Part shown: piece by piece, positions 63,013 to 64,000 of the stretch
Layout: each line of letters opens with the position of its first letter
Position numbering within the stretch: the stretch's first letter is position 1
Assembly (NCBI RefSeq): GCF_015558675.1
Contig: NZ_JADMOL010000003.1
Span: 352,813 to 416,812, forward strand
Length of the DNA stretch: 64,000 bases
Reading direction: 5' to 3'
Source: Paenibacillus sp. 1001270B_150601_E10
GTDB taxonomy: Bacteria > Bacillota > Bacilli > Paenibacillales > Paenibacillaceae
Position numbers and translations under genes: made by a program
Notes under the pieces: model-generated
Database searches by the model: none
Told to the model about the DNA's origin: nothing
What the model saw: only the letters and a program-made list of their open reading frames with translations

Positions 63013-64000
63013 TTATGAAGAGAGACGGGCATTGCTGTCGTCTGATTCACCCGCTGTTAGGGGCTGCGTAGACGCAAAGACTCTCCAATTGCCGTTGCAG
63101 GACGCTTCAATCATTCCTTTTTCACGAATATAGCCTGCGATCAGTTCCGACATATCAATCGTCACTTCCCGAACGACCGGCTTGCCGCGATACATCTCGT
63201 ACTCTCCGCCGCCTCCTGCACGATAATTGTTCATGGCGACCTCGTATTCTTGGTCAGGCTCAATCGGAGCACCATGTCGAGTAAGCTTCACAACACGCTC
63301 TCCTACCTTCCTAGATACATCAAGCTCATACTCAATGCCTTCCCACATGTCATAGTTATAATGCTGAGCCTTCGGCTCGATGAAGGAACGGCTCACGCCT
63401 ATCGTCCCATCCGCCTGCATCGTAAAGTAGGAAGCACTCTGCTCCAGCGCTTTGCGAATATCTGCGCCTGATACACGAAGCACCGTAAGTGTATTAGGAT
63501 AAATAAAGTTTGTTAGAATGTCGCGCATCGTAATCGTACTCTCGAATCCATGCGTATCCTCACTGAGCAGCGCTGTGTTGGAAATATCCGCACCCGTCGC
63601 CTCCATCTGCACCTTGTTCACGAACTCGATAAAGGGATGGTCCTTTAGTCTCAACGCATGCGGGCTCTCAATCTTCATCTGGCCAACCACTGCACCGAGC
63701 TTTTCATCGAGCCATGCTTGTGTCTCGGCTTCACGTTGTCGGATGGCCTCCAGCACCTCAGCATCCTTCGCATAAGACTCATTGCAAGCTATCAGCTCGA
63801 CGCTCTTCTCCTTTAAGAGAAAACGTCCTTCTTGGCGTTCAAAGACGGCCTCCAGCTTGCCCAGCACCTGTCCATTGCAGCCTGGTTGAATCACGGTTAC
63901 CCCATTGATCTCTCCTGTCAGCTTCCGATGCTGATGCCCGGTGATGAGCATGTCGATCCCTTCAACCTCTATACACATCGCGTAGCCTTGGTTCTCTCCC
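63013..64000 (-). CDS. 5'-nucleotidase / 2',3'-cyclic phosphodiesterase family, C-terminal part (runs off the window)
   Basis: 329 codons present; the frame continues beyond position 64000 (GENQGYAMCIEVEGIDMLIT before the first internal ATG). LITGHQHR is the last metal motif of the metallophosphoesterase domain. The 5_nucleotid_C domain follows, with LLSEDTHGFESTITMRDILT, YPNTLTVLRVSGADIRKALE and AMNNYRAGGGGEYEM. Enzymes of this type free nucleosides and phosphate, often at the cell surface; whether a signal peptide exists cannot be seen. Confidence 0.9.
   Translation of the reverse strand, partial: GENQGYAMCIEVEGIDMLITGHQHRKLTGEINGVTVIQPGCNGQVLGKLEAVFERQEGRFLLKEKSVELIACNESYAKDAEVLEAIRQREAETQAWLDEKLGAVVGQMKIESPHALRLKDHPFIEFVNKVQMEATGADISNTALLSEDTHGFESTITMRDILTNFIYPNTLTVLRVSGADIRKALEQSASYFTMQADGTIGVSRSFIEPKAQHYNYDMWEGIEYELDVSRKVGERVVKLTRHGAPIEPDQEYEVAMNNYRAGGGGEYEMYRGKPVVREVTIDMSELIAGYIREKGMIEASCNGNWRVFASTQPLTAGESDDSNARLSS

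Overview
The window looks like a chromosomal segment of an aerobic-to-facultative, spore-forming Bacillales, most likely a Paenibacillus relative. This is inferred from strong AGGAGG ribosome binding sites, GTG/TTG starts, roughly even GC, and Firmicutes-type loci (cydABCD, qoxABCD, SigV/RsiV, LipL, MenA-like, an SLH-domain surface protein, YtrA-type ABC exporters, a DUF4023-like small protein). No rRNA, tRNA, CRISPR array, prophage or intact insertion sequence was recognised.

Layout. 1-7.6 kb: end of a secreted-protein gene, a GNAT acetyltransferase, a heterodimeric YfiB/YfiC-type multidrug ABC exporter, and an operon of ECF sigma factor, anti-sigma factor and a membrane protein with three PGxGHxYxG repeats. 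8-16 kb: a Bcr/CflA drug exporter and the complete cydABCD operon with a Rex-like site in front. 16-31 kb: housekeeping and accessory genes (YvbH-like PH protein, MGDG-synthase-type glycosyltransferase, YgbA nitrosative-stress protein, MmcQ/YjbR protein, tagatose-bisphosphate aldolase, MenA-like prenyltransferase, two-component system, SLH protein, ankyrin lipoprotein, half-size EamA transporter, zinc-ribbon protein, LipL, GH18 enzyme), plus a decayed guanine deaminase gene back to back with a PucR-type regulator remnant. 32-40 kb: methyltransferase, AraC regulator, the qoxABCD quinol oxidase operon, and a SigV/RsiV pair. 40-41.6 kb: an MFS exporter behind a structured leader with a terminator.

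41.6-53.5 kb, all on the minus strand: a purine-ureide catabolic cluster, pucR / allC - MFS permease - allE - allD - allF(fdrA) - allG(ylbE) - allH(DUF2877) - allK(carbamate kinase). By established family functions it converts allantoate to ureidoglycine, ureidoglycolate and oxalurate, then to oxamate plus carbamoyl phosphate, which carbamate kinase uses to make ATP. Allantoinase is not in the window. The allC upstream region carries a cluster of CTCGAG-type elements and a CcpA cre-like site.

54-64 kb: a PD-(D/E)XK nuclease fused to an XPD/DinG-like iron-sulfur helicase, a VOC protein, a ferritin-like protein, a TetR-controlled ABC exporter operon with two near-identical operators on its promoter, a YtrA-type GntR/ABC operon with its own operator, and the 3' part of a 5'-nucleotidase. 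The strongest items for follow-up are the ureide module and its upstream element array, the ECF sigma gene with no standard start codon next to its ribosome binding site, the guaD/pucR scar, and the leader ahead of the MFS gene at 41 kb.
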